Positions 26,514 to 33,395 of a stretch of DNA of 38,525 nt are shown piece by piece. Numbering within the stretch: the stretch's first letter is position 1; each line of letters begins with the position of its first letter. The translations under genes and the position numbers were made by a program. Location: positions 1-38,525 of the forward strand of contig CALVRT010000073.1 of NCBI GenBank assembly GCA_944358735.1, given 5' to 3'. The notes under the pieces are model-generated. The model was not told the DNA's origin. It saw only the letters and a program-made list of their open reading frames with translations, and searched no databases. The stretch is from an uncultured Bacilli bacterium (GTDB taxonomy: Bacteria; Bacillota_I; Bacilli_A; RF39; UBA660).

Positions 26514-27329
26514 ATGAGTGGATACATTATTTTATTTGTATTACTAATAATTTTATTATTTGCTATTTATATATTTGATTATAAACAAAATAAAAAAATA
26601 TTTAGAAGCAAAAAAATAATTATCATTTTTGTTGTTTTAATGTTACCAGTGTTTTCTTTCTTTACGGTGATGGCCGACCCCGAAGAAGATAACACTATAA
26701 ATACAGACGAGAATCCTTTGATATCAGTATATGATACTTCTTCAGTTGAAATTAAAAAACTATCTTTAAACAAGGTAGTAATTGTTGGTGATTCACGAAT
26801 GGAATATATCGAAAATAAAGAAGATGAGCTTGATATTCCGAGCAATTTTATCTTTGATGCGAAAAGTGGAGCCAAAATTAAATGGACAGAAGAAAATGGA
26901 ATTCCTACTTTAAATGACATTTTAGAAAAGAAAAATAAAGATACTTATTATCATGTCTTATTTAATATGGGCGTTAATGATTTAAATGATAATATTGATA
27001 TAAAAGAGCAAGCAGAAAAATATTTTAATCTTTATAAAGAAGTTATTACGAGTAACGATAATGTTCAGTTTTATTTACTTTCTGTAAATCCTATTGATGA
27101 AGATGTTATTAACGATAATTTTAAAACTAATATTAGAACTAATGCTAAAATCGAAGAATTTAATTACTATTTAAAAAGAGCCATGATAAATAGTGATTTA
27201 TCTAATATTAAGTACTGCGATTCTTATAATAATTTAGAGTTTAATTTACCTGATGGCCTTCATTATGATACTAAAACAGACCAGAAAATTATTGATTATA
27301 TTGCTAATAAATGTATTGATTTTAAATAA
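26514..27329 (+). CDS. Membrane-anchored SGNH/GDSL hydrolase-like protein
   Basis: 271 residues. Two N-terminal helices (about 3-22 and 34-54) are followed by an outward-facing domain. SGNH blocks are clear: V-I-V-G-D-S-R with Ser94, N-M-G-V-N-D with Asn155, and L-P-D-G-L-H-Y with the Asp247-His250 catalytic pair. Such domains are esterases or acyltransferases; a partner of membrane acyltransferases in O-acetylation of polysaccharide is a fair guess, given the acyltransferase at 12974. GTGGTGAT is before ATG 26514. It has its own promoter and terminator, so it may be regulated apart from the capsule genes. Confidence 0.8.
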   Translation: MSGYIILFVLLIILLFAIYIFDYKQNKKIFRSKKIIIIFVVLMLPVFSFFTVMADPEEDNTINTDENPLISVYDTSSVEIKKLSLNKVVIVGDSRMEYIENKEDELDIPSNFIFDAKSGAKIKWTEENGIPTLNDILEKKNKDTYYHVLFNMGVNDLNDNIDIKEQAEKYFNLYKEVITSNDNVQFYLLSVNPIDEDVINDNFKTNIRTNAKIEEFNYYLKRAMINSDLSNIKYCDSYNNLEFNLPDGLHYDTKTDQKIIDYIANKCIDFK

Positions 27330-27365
27330 TTGTATAAACTATTATGTTTTATACAATTTTATTTT
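27328..27365 (+). terminator. Intrinsic terminator after the SGNH-like gene
   Basis: An 11-bp perfect stem, AATTGTATAAA (27328-27338) with TTTATACAATT (27348-27358), and a T-rich tail. It overlaps the TAA stop. Confidence 0.8.
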
Positions 27366-27376
27366 ATAATTTATTA

Positions 27377-27400
27377 TTTTGTGATATAATCATCACAAAA
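27377..27400 (+). promoter_or_regulatory. Perfect 9+6+9 palindrome over the -10 box of the Fic-type gene (candidate operator)
   Basis: TTTTGTGAT (27377-27385) and ATCACAAAA (27392-27400) are exact inverted copies around ATAATC. The extended -10 TGATATAAT (27382-27390) is inside, and GGTGAT follows just downstream. A protein bound here would block transcription; a hairpin in RNA is less likely because transcription would start near its right edge. Confidence 0.7.
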
Positions 27401-27411
27401 GGTGATAAAAC

Positions 27412-28062
27412 GTGAAGAATAAATATCATATAACTAAAGAGGATAATATCTTTTTTGCCAAACAGAAACTCGTTGATAATATTTATAAAAGTGCGAATTT
27501 AGAAGGTATTAAAATAAGCTTGGCCGACGTTTATTCATTTATGAGTAACGTTAATGCTGGCAACATTTCCGTGGATGAAATGCTTAAATTAAAAGGTTTA
27601 AAAGATACCTGGGAGTATGTTATAAAGCATATAGATGATGAGCTAACAATAAATTATATAAAGAAAATTCACTTTGAAGTTTGTAAAGGGCAAAATATTA
27701 TACCACTTGGTGAATTTAGGGATAAGGGAGTAGGCATAATGGGAACTAATTGGCGGCCTAAATTACCTAGTGAGTGTGACTATGAAAGTGAACTTAAAGA
27801 AATACTTTCTATTCCTGGTGAATTAGATAGATGTATTAGTATATTTTGTTGGATACAGAGAAATCAAATGTTTTTGGACGGTAATAAACGCGTGGCAAAT
27901 TTAATTGCTAATAAGGAAATGATTAAATATGGTCAAGGAATTCTGGCCGTACCAGTAGAAAAAATTGGTGAATATTTAATTAAACTTATCCATTATTATG
28001 AGACAAATGATATGACAGATTTAAAAAAATGGATTTATGATAACTGTATTGATGGCATATAA
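27412..28062 (+). CDS. Fic-domain protein with Gln in place of the catalytic His
   Basis: 216 residues. The Fic loop is at 152-160 and reads Q-M-F-L-D-G-N-K-R, where active Fic proteins have H-x-F-x-(D/E)-G-N. The anchoring Phe, Asp, Gly, Asn and Arg are all kept, so the nucleotide site is likely intact, but the general base is Gln152. An inhibitory-helix motif, S-A-N-L-E-G (27-32), fits (S/T)-x3-E-(G/N) and puts it with N-terminally self-inhibited Fic proteins. Fic enzymes normally transfer AMP or another phosphate moiety to a target hydroxyl. Here that activity is doubtful. Start GTG 27412 follows AAAGGTGAT; the promoter carries a palindrome. No antitoxin partner is beside it. Confidence 0.8.
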   Translation: MKNKYHITKEDNIFFAKQKLVDNIYKSANLEGIKISLADVYSFMSNVNAGNISVDEMLKLKGLKDTWEYVIKHIDDELTINYIKKIHFEVCKGQNIIPLGEFRDKGVGIMGTNWRPKLPSECDYESELKEILSIPGELDRCISIFCWIQRNQMFLDGNKRVANLIANKEMIKYGQGILAVPVEKIGEYLIKLIHYYETNDMTDLKKWIYDNCIDGI

Positions 28063-28093
28063 AAATACAAGTCTATTAAAACTTGTATTTTTT
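28061..28093. terminator. Bidirectional terminator between the Fic-type gene and the minus-strand small gene
   Basis: AAAAATACAAGT (28061-28072) pairs with ACTTGTATTTTT (28081-28092), 12 perfect base pairs around an eight-base loop, with T runs on both strands. It overlaps both converging stop codons. Confidence 0.85.
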
Positions 28094-28184
28094 AGTTTAC
28101 GCCCCAAACAATAGACGCAATAAAGAAACATACGACTACAATAAGCATAATCCATACAAAAACTTTCTGGACTTTTTCATTCAT
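28092..28184 (-). CDS. 30-residue single-helix membrane peptide (DUF4044-like)
   Basis: On the minus strand, ATG (28184-28182) to TAA (28094-28092) encodes 30 residues: a short charged start (M-N-E-K-V-Q-K), one membrane helix (VFVWIMLIVVVCFFIASIVW) and G-V-N at the end. AGGTGAT lies just upstream of the ATG, a promoter-like -10 TATAAT is at 28210-28205, and the stop sits in a bidirectional terminator, so it looks like a complete small transcription unit. The short length, the K-V-x-V-W-I-M-L start of the helix and the layout fit the tiny DUF4044-type proteins of Bacillota; their role is unknown to me. Confidence 0.75.
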   Translation of the reverse strand: MNEKVQKVFVWIMLIVVVCFFIASIVWGVN

Positions 28185-28204
28185 AGTAATCACCTCTAGT
28201 CTTA

Positions 28205-28258
28205 ATTATATACTATTTTTTAAAATTTTGGAATATATTTTTAGTATTTTAATATAAT
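28205..28258. promoter_or_regulatory. Divergent promoters sharing one -35 region
   Basis: Minus strand: -10 TATAAT (28210-28205) with -35 TTCCAA (28233-28228), 17-base spacer, for the 30-residue gene. Plus strand: -35 TTGGAA (28228-28233), 19-base spacer, -10 TATAAT (28253-28258), for spoIIM. The same six bases serve as the weak -35 in both directions. Confidence 0.5.
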
Positions 28259-28277
28259 TGATTAGAGGAGAAAAGAT

Positions 28278-28910
28278 ATGAAAAAATATTTGGACAAGTT
28301 AATTCGTAATATTCGCATTAATAAAAATTTATTCATTTTTTTACTAATCATTGTAATTATTGGTGTTACCACAGGAGCTTTATTTACAGCTATAATTAGT
28401 ACTAGTGATAAAGAACTAGTTGTTAGTTATTTAAATGATTTTTTTACTAATATTAAAGAAGGAAAACTCGTTTATGATAATTCACTTATAAATGCCCTAA
28501 TTTTAACGGTAGGGCTTGCAATAGCAATATGGTTACTTGGTGTATCAGTTATTGGTTTTGTCGTAGTTATCGTTATATTATTTATGAAAGCTTTTGTTTT
28601 AGGTTTTTCAGTCGGTAGTATTATTGCAACCTTTAAATTAAAAGGAATTTTAATGGCTTTTATTTATTGTTTCCCTCATCTAGTAATAAACATCTTAATA
28701 TTTATGCTTATATCCGCTTTTGCGCTTATAATGTCTTTTAAAATAATAAATAGTATTACTAGTAAAAAACCACTTGACTTTAAACATTATATGAATAGAT
28801 ACTTCATAGTTTTAGTTTTTTCAGTAATAATTTTGTTTTTTACTTCATTATATGAAATATACGCACTCCCTAAAGTGATAAACTTTGTAATGAACATCCT
28901 AAAATGGTAG
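28278..28910 (+). CDS. spoIIM: SpoIIM-family membrane protein
   Basis: 210 residues, five to six membrane helices. Marks of the family: a short basic N-terminus before helix 1, F-T-A-I-I-S-T-S (where many members have the soluble loop), the membrane motif FMKAFVLGFSVGSIIATFKL and FPHLVINILIF. In spore formers SpoIIM joins SpoIID and SpoIIP to drive engulfment by peptidoglycan breakdown; relatives outside sporulation are common, so the gene alone does not prove the host sporulates. AGAGGAG is before ATG 28278. It is transcribed away from the 30-residue gene and ends in a terminator hairpin that includes its stop codon. Confidence 0.88.
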   Translation: MKKYLDKLIRNIRINKNLFIFLLIIVIIGVTTGALFTAIISTSDKELVVSYLNDFFTNIKEGKLVYDNSLINALILTVGLAIAIWLLGVSVIGFVVVIVILFMKAFVLGFSVGSIIATFKLKGILMAFIYCFPHLVINILIFMLISAFALIMSFKIINSITSKKPLDFKHYMNRYFIVLVFSVIILFFTSLYEIYALPKVINFVMNILKW

Positions 28911-28928
28911 ATTTTCTACCGTTTTTTT
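28904..28928 (+). terminator. Intrinsic terminator of spoIIM
   Basis: GGTAGA (28906-28911) pairs with TCTACC (28915-28920) around TTT, followed by GTTTTTTT. The stem includes the TAG stop of spoIIM. Confidence 0.85.
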
Positions 28929-28936
28929 GATAAAAT
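28928..28936 (+). promoter_or_regulatory. Extended -10 of the mnmA promoter
   Basis: TGATAAAAT begins at the end of the T run of the spoIIM terminator. No good -35 is visible. It lies 16 bases upstream of ATG 28953, leaving a very short leader. Confidence 0.5.
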
Positions 28937-28952
28937 ATTATATGGTGGTTAT

Positions 28953-30053
28953 ATGAAGGTTATTGTCGGTATGAGTGGTGGCGTCGATAGTAGTGTAGCA
29001 GCGCTTCTACTTTTAAAACAAGGCTATGAAGTTGAAGGATTATTTATGCGAAACTGGGACACCAGTTTAAATGGTGATTTTTTAGGCAATCCTGATTTAA
29101 ATAATGATATTTGTCCGCAGGAACAAGATTATAATGATGCTTTAAAAGTTTGTGAAAAATTAAATATCAAACTTCATAGAATTGATTTTGTTAAAGAATA
29201 CTGGGATTATGTTTTTACTTATTTTTTAGATGAACTAAAAAAAGGAAGAACACCTAATCCTGATATAATGTGCAACAAATATATAAAATTTGATATGTTT
29301 GCGAAAGAAGCCAAAAAATTAGGTGCGGATTACATTGCTACCGGTCATTATGCGAAAATAAAAGATGGTAAATTATATAAAGCCGTAGATAAAAATAAAG
29401 ACCAAACTTACTTCTTATCACAAGTTTCTAAAAAGCAATTTGAAAATGTTTTATTTCCACTAGGAGAACTCACTAAACCAGAAGTTAGAAAAATAGCTGA
29501 AGAAAATGATTTAATTACGGCGAGAAAAAAAGATTCAACCGGTATTTGCTTTATCGGTGAACGTAATTTCAAACATTTTTTAGAAAATTATTTACCTAAT
29601 CAACCTGGCAATATCGTAAATATTGAAACTAATAAAACATTAGGTAAACACGAAGGGCTTATGTATTATACTATCGGTCAAAGACGCGGTTTAAATATTG
29701 GCGGGACTAGTGATAGATTATTTGTCGTTGGTAAAGATTTAGATAACAATATTTTATATGTTGCTGAAGGCGATGAAAATAAATATTTATTAAGTACAAA
29801 GGCTTTAATAGAAGAAGTTAACTTACTTGATGAATTACCAAAAAAATGTACGGCCAAATTTAGATACCGTCAGCAAGATAATGATATTGAAACAGAAATT
29901 ATCGATGATACTCATATTTTAGTTAAATATCCGCAAGGTATTAAAGCTGTAACTCCTGGACAAGCTTGCGTTCTTTATAATAAAGATGAGTGTCTAGGTG
30001 GTGGAATTATTAAAGAAGTTTACAATGAAAACGGAAAAATAGAGTATTTATAG
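28953..30053 (+). CDS. mnmA: tRNA-specific 2-thiouridylase MnmA
   Basis: 366 residues, full length. PP-loop S-G-G-V-D-S-S (8-14) for ATP; catalytic Cys107 in [10 protein letters not shown]; second Cys199 in T-G-I-C-F-I-G-E-R; the C-terminal beta-barrel with [11 protein letters not shown] and Q-A-C-V-L-Y. MnmA puts sulfur on C2 of the wobble uridine in tRNA for Lys, Glu and Gln, using a persulfide from a cysteine desulfurase. It is a housekeeping gene, ATG 28953 after GGTGGTTAT. The envelope gene cluster follows 11 bases downstream, so it may be the first gene of that operon. Confidence 0.97.
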   Translation: MKVIVGMSGGVDSSVAALLLLKQGYEVEGLFMRNWDTSLNGDFLGNPDLNNDICPQEQDYNDALKVCEKLNIKLHRIDFVKEYWDYVFTYFLDELKKGRTPNPDIMCNKYIKFDMFAKEAKKLGADYIATGHYAKIKDGKLYKAVDKNKDQTYFLSQVSKKQFENVLFPLGELTKPEVRKIAEENDLITARKKDSTGICFIGERNFKHFLENYLPNQPGNIVNIETNKTLGKHEGLMYYTIGQRRGLNIGGTSDRLFVVGKDLDNNILYVAEGDENKYLLSTKALIEEVNLLDELPKKCTAKFRYRQQDNDIETEIIDDTHILVKYPQGIKAVTPGQACVLYNKDECLGGGIIKEVYNENGKIEYL

Positions 30054-30064
30054 GAGATGGATTT

Positions 30065-30997
30065 ATGAAAATAAGTATTATTGTTCCTTGTTATAACGAA
30101 GAAGAAATGATTGAACTATATTATAAAGAAATGCAAAAAGTTATGAAAAAACTGGAAAAAACTGAATTTGAACTAATTTTCATTAATGATGGAAGTACAG
30201 ATAAAACTTTAGACATTTTAAGAAAATTAAGTAAAAATAAAGATGTAAGATATATTTCTTTTTCAAGAAACTTTGGTAAAGAAGCCGGGATATATGCTGG
30301 GCTTAAATATGCAACTGGAGACTATGTCGGTCTTATGGATGTCGACCTTCAAGACCCGCCAGAAATGCTTATCGAGATGTACAATACTTTGGAAGAAAAA
30401 GAATATGACTGTGTGGCTACTAGACGCGTTAGTAGAGAAGGAGAGCCACCAATTAGAAGTTTTTTTGCGAGACTTTATTATAAAATAATTAATAAAATTT
30501 CTAAAACTGAAATAGTTGATGGAGCAAGAGACTTTCGGTTAATGACTAGACAAATGGTTGATTCTATTTTAGAAGTTACAGAATATAATCGTTTTTCTAA
30601 AGGCATTTTTAGCTGGGTTGGTTATAAAACTAAATGGCTTGAGTATAAAAACGTGGAAAGAGTCGCTGGCACTTCTAAATGGTCCTTTTGGAAATTATTC
30701 TTATATTCTTTAGAAAGTATTGTGGCCTTTTCTACTGTTCCGCTAACAATAGCTTCAGTCTTTGGTATTTTATTTTGTTTAGTTGCCTTCATAATTATCG
30801 TCTTTATTGTAATTAGAACACTTGTTTTTGGCGACCCAACTAGCGGCTGGCCTAGTATGGTATGTATAATGTTCTTTATTGGTGGTGTACAGCTTCTTTG
30901 TACTGGTATTTTAGGTCAGTATTTATCAAAAACATATTTAGAAGTAAAACATCGTCCGATATATATTGTAAAGGAAACCGAAGAAGATAATGGTTAA
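30065..30997 (+). CDS. GtrB-like polyprenyl-phosphate glycosyltransferase (GT2 with two C-terminal helices)
   Basis: 310 residues. GT2 domain with ISIIVPCYNEEEMIELYY, I-N-D-G-S-T-D-K-T, R-N-F-G-K-E-A and the metal site M-D-V-D-L-Q-D-P-P; then two helices (about 228-260 and 272-296), the layout of GtrB, CsbB and YkcC. Family role: make polyprenyl-phosphate glucose or GlcNAc on the inner face, to be flipped and used by GT-C enzymes outside. Candidate users are the GtrII-like and other membrane transferases in this window. AGGAGAT is before ATG 30065. Next to it are phosphoglycerol transferases, an arrangement that suggests sugar decoration of a glycerol-phosphate polymer such as lipoteichoic acid. 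Confidence 0.9.
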   Translation: MKISIIVPCYNEEEMIELYYKEMQKVMKKLEKTEFELIFINDGSTDKTLDILRKLSKNKDVRYISFSRNFGKEAGIYAGLKYATGDYVGLMDVDLQDPPEMLIEMYNTLEEKEYDCVATRRVSREGEPPIRSFFARLYYKIINKISKTEIVDGARDFRLMTRQMVDSILEVTEYNRFSKGIFSWVGYKTKWLEYKNVERVAGTSKWSFWKLFLYSLESIVAFSTVPLTIASVFGILFCLVAFIIIVFIVIRTLVFGDPTSGWPSMVCIMFFIGGVQLLCTGILGQYLSKTYLEVKHRPIYIVKETEEDNG

Positions 30998-31015
30998 TAA
31001 GGGAGGTAACGGGAA

Positions 31016-31372
31016 ATGCTTGTAATTATTGCCTTATTTGGTCCAAGTATAATAGGATTAAAATTTTTAGATTATTTTGTAAAGCTAAATAAGAAAAATA
31101 CTATTTATTATTTTGTAATATTATTAACAATTTCTGTAACGCTTAATAATATTATTTCTTATTTATTTTTCAATATCGCTGATGTAATTTATCATTTAAA
31201 TATTTTACCAATTTATTTTGGTAAATATGTATTTATTTCTTTAATGATTAACATTGTATTAGCTGTAATTTTAAGTATTATTATTAAGGGTGTTAGTTTA
31301 AAAATCGAGGTTGAAAATGTTGAAAAAAATAAAAAAAGTACTAAATCAATTAAAAAAGATAAAAATAAGTAA
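31016..31372 (+). CDS. Small three-helix membrane protein, copy 1 of a duplicated module
   Basis: 118 residues. Three membrane helices (about 1-18, 26-51, 65-90) and a Lys-rich cytoplasmic tail (K-K-D-K-N-K). I do not recognise the family. AGGGAGGT precedes ATG 31016. Its tail overlaps the start of the OpgB-like gene by 56 bases in the +1 frame. The same gene pair recurs at 32952-34980, where the small protein has the same start pattern (I-I-A-x-x-x-P-S-x-x-G-x-K-x-x-D-Y). Constant pairing suggests a subunit or regulator of the phosphoglycerol transferase. Confidence 0.75.
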   Translation: MLVIIALFGPSIIGLKFLDYFVKLNKKNTIYYFVILLTISVTLNNIISYLFFNIADVIYHLNILPIYFGKYVFISLMINIVLAVILSIIIKGVSLKIEVENVEKNKKSTKSIKKDKNK

Positions 31373-32939
31373 GATTTTATTTTATTTAATTTTAACACTT
31401 TCATTAATATTAGTATTTGTGTGTCTTTATATTCAGGAAAGTTTTTACAATGTTACAGTTGAGCAGTTAATTTATAGTATTAGAACTGCAACTGGAACTA
31501 GCGATAGTATGATAATGGGTGGCGTAGTTTATGTGATGCCAAGAGTAATATTTATCTATCTAATTTTACTGGTTCTTAAAGTCTTATGGAAACATTTTGT
31601 AAAAATTAAAAGCCAAATGAATATAAAAATTAAGAATAAAATTTTTACTATTTCTTTGATTAACCCTCTTAATAATATAATTAAACTTATTTTAAGTTTT
31701 CTAGTTTTATTTTTTAGTATTTATTATGTTTATATCAGTCTTGGGGTAAAAGATTATTTATCACTTAATCAAAAAGGTACTTTTATAGAGGATAATTATG
31801 TTAATCCTGAAGATGTAAAAATCACAGCACCAGAGAAAAAACAAAATTTAATTTATATTTATGTCGAATCTTTAGAAACAAGTTTATTTTCTAATGAAAA
31901 CGGTGGTGATTTCCAAACATCAGTTATTCCTAATTTAGAAAAGTTAGCTAGTGATAATATAAATTTTAGTAATACTGATGTTTTAGGTGGATATTATGTC
32001 CCGTATGGAACAAATTGGACGGTCGCAGGTATTGTTGGCTCGACAGCAGGAATCCCTTTAAAAGTTCCAGCAATTGATGCTGATTTATATTCAGGTTATG
32101 GAGAATTTTTGCCCGGTGCTTATACTTTAGGCGAGGTGCTAGAAGATAATGGATATCATAATTATATGATGTTAGGTTCTGATGCAACATTCGGTGGTCG
32201 TGGAGATTATTTTAAATATCATGGGAATTATGAAGTTTATGATTATAATTATGCTATAAAACAACACTGGATTGATAAAGATTACCATGTTTGGTGGGGT
32301 TACGAAGATAAAAAATTATTTAAATTTGCGAAAGCTAAATTGTTAGAAATATCAGAAAATGATGAACCATTTAATTTTACAATGTTGACAGCTGATACAC
32401 ACGCTACTGATGGATATTTAGATGCTTCTTGTGATACGCCATTTGATGAACAATATTTAAATACTTTTCATTGTGCTGATAAAATGCTCTCTGATTTTAT
32501 TGACTGGCTTAAAGAGCAAGACTTTTATGAAGATACAACGATTGTTATAACTGGAGACCATTTAACGATGCAAAAAGATTATATGAATTTATATAATACA
32601 CCTGATAATGCGCCATATTATGAGAGAAAAGTATTTAATACATTTATCAATTCTAAAGTAAAGACTGATAACTATCATAATATAAACTTTACTACTTTTG
32701 ATATATATCCAACAACTTTGGCAGCGTTAGGTTTTGAAATAGATGGCAATCGCCTTGGATTTGGTTATAATTTATTTGCTAAACAAAATACTTTAGTTAA
32801 TGAATTAGGGATAAATGAGCTGGATACTGAATTAAGCAAAGTTTCTGATTTTTACAATGATTATATACTTGGTGATACTTATAATAAAATGAAAAATATA
32901 GAAATGGAAGGACAATTAGAAGAAAAAAATAAGAATTAG
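31317..32939 (+). CDS. OpgB/LtaS-type phosphoglycerol transferase, copy 1
   Basis: 540 residues. Three N-terminal helices (about 19-38, 74-92, 122-143) and an outward sulfatase/alkaline-phosphatase-fold domain from about 175. Active-site features: Y-V-E-S-L-E (Glu184), the nucleophile region Y-G-T-N-W-T-V-A-G (Thr235) followed by G-S-T-A-G-I-P-L as in OpgB, T-A-D-T-H-A-T-D-G, and T-G-D-H-L-T-M (Asp414, His415). Such enzymes take glycerol phosphate from phosphatidylglycerol or polymer onto glycans. The G-I-P-L form is closer to OpgB (decorating a glycan) than to LtaS (building lipoteichoic acid). ATG 31317 follows GAGG and lies inside the preceding gene. Confidence 0.85.
   Translation: MLKKIKKVLNQLKKIKISKILFYLILTLSLILVFVCLYIQESFYNVTVEQLIYSIRTATGTSDSMIMGGVVYVMPRVIFIYLILLVLKVLWKHFVKIKSQMNIKIKNKIFTISLINPLNNIIKLILSFLVLFFSIYYVYISLGVKDYLSLNQKGTFIEDNYVNPEDVKITAPEKKQNLIYIYVESLETSLFSNENGGDFQTSVIPNLEKLASDNINFSNTDVLGGYYVPYGTNWTVAGIVGSTAGIPLKVPAIDADLYSGYGEFLPGAYTLGEVLEDNGYHNYMMLGSDATFGGRGDYFKYHGNYEVYDYNYAIKQHWIDKDYHVWWGYEDKKLFKFAKAKLLEISENDEPFNFTMLTADTHATDGYLDASCDTPFDEQYLNTFHCADKMLSDFIDWLKEQDFYEDTTIVITGDHLTMQKDYMNLYNTPDNAPYYERKVFNTFINSKVKTDNYHNINFTTFDIYPTTLAALGFEIDGNRLGFGYNLFAKQNTLVNELGINELDTELSKVSDFYNDYILGDTYNKMKNIEMEGQLEEKNKN
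31821..31876 (+). repeat. Near-identical DNA segment shared with 33855-33912
   Basis: The stretch encoding I-T-A-P-E-K-K-Q-N-L-I-Y-I-Y-V-E-S-L-E is almost unchanged at the DNA level in the second module, including synonymous positions. This supports a recent duplication or gene conversion. Confidence 0.7.
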
Positions 32940-32951
32940 GGAGGTTTTGGT

Positions 32952-33395
32952 ATGTTTGCAATAATTGCGATACTGCTACCCAGTTTTTTGGGAATAAAAT
33001 TAATGGATTACTTATTAAAAGGTTTAAAATTAAAGGATTTGATTTTATATTATGGAATTTTAGTTTTACTTACACAAAGTATTAATAATGTTTTAGTAAA
33101 GTATTATTATAATCTTGATGATAATTTATGGAATTCTTTAAATATCGGTACTGATTTTTTCAGTATATACATTTTAGTTTCAATAGTTATAAATATTTTG
33201 TTAGTTTTAATATTAGTTGTTTTAATAAAAAATATTAAATTTGAAGTAGAGGTTGAAGAATATGCGGGAAAGAGTAAAAACAATGAAACAAGCATTACGA
33301 AAAACAAACATGTTTTTATTAAAAAAGATAGTAAAAATTCTAAAGAGTTGTTTGCTAAAATTAAAAGACCTTTTAAGAAAAATAAAAATAAGTAA
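32952..33395 (+). CDS. Small three-helix membrane protein, copy 2 of a duplicated module
   Basis: 147 residues, paralogue of the protein at 31016: MFAIIAILLPSFLGIKLMDY at the start, three helices, F-E-V-E-V-E-E and a longer Lys-rich tail (ends K-K-N-K-N-K). GGGAGG is before ATG 32952. The tail is some 30 residues longer than in copy 1 and overlaps the next gene by 134 bases, again in the +1 frame. Function unknown; likely a partner of the transferase that follows. Confidence 0.75.
   Translation: MFAIIAILLPSFLGIKLMDYLLKGLKLKDLILYYGILVLLTQSINNVLVKYYYNLDDNLWNSLNIGTDFFSIYILVSIVINILLVLILVVLIKNIKFEVEVEEYAGKSKNNETSITKNKHVFIKKDSKNSKELFAKIKRPFKKNKNK

Noticed and set aside
27412-28062. Toxin-antitoxin pair around the Fic-type gene
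   Set aside because: No small antitoxin gene lies beside it; the inhibitory motif is within the protein, and the catalytic His is missing.
30273-30488. Plus-strand frame of 71 codons within the GtrB-like gene, and that of 79 codons at 34184-34423
   Set aside because: Both are entirely inside well-supported genes in another frame and resemble no protein.
31317-31372. Programmed frameshift fusing the small membrane protein to the OpgB-like protein
   Set aside because: A-rich runs exist in the overlap, but the transferase has its own GAGG and ATG, and the second module has a different overlap length; simple coupled starts suffice.
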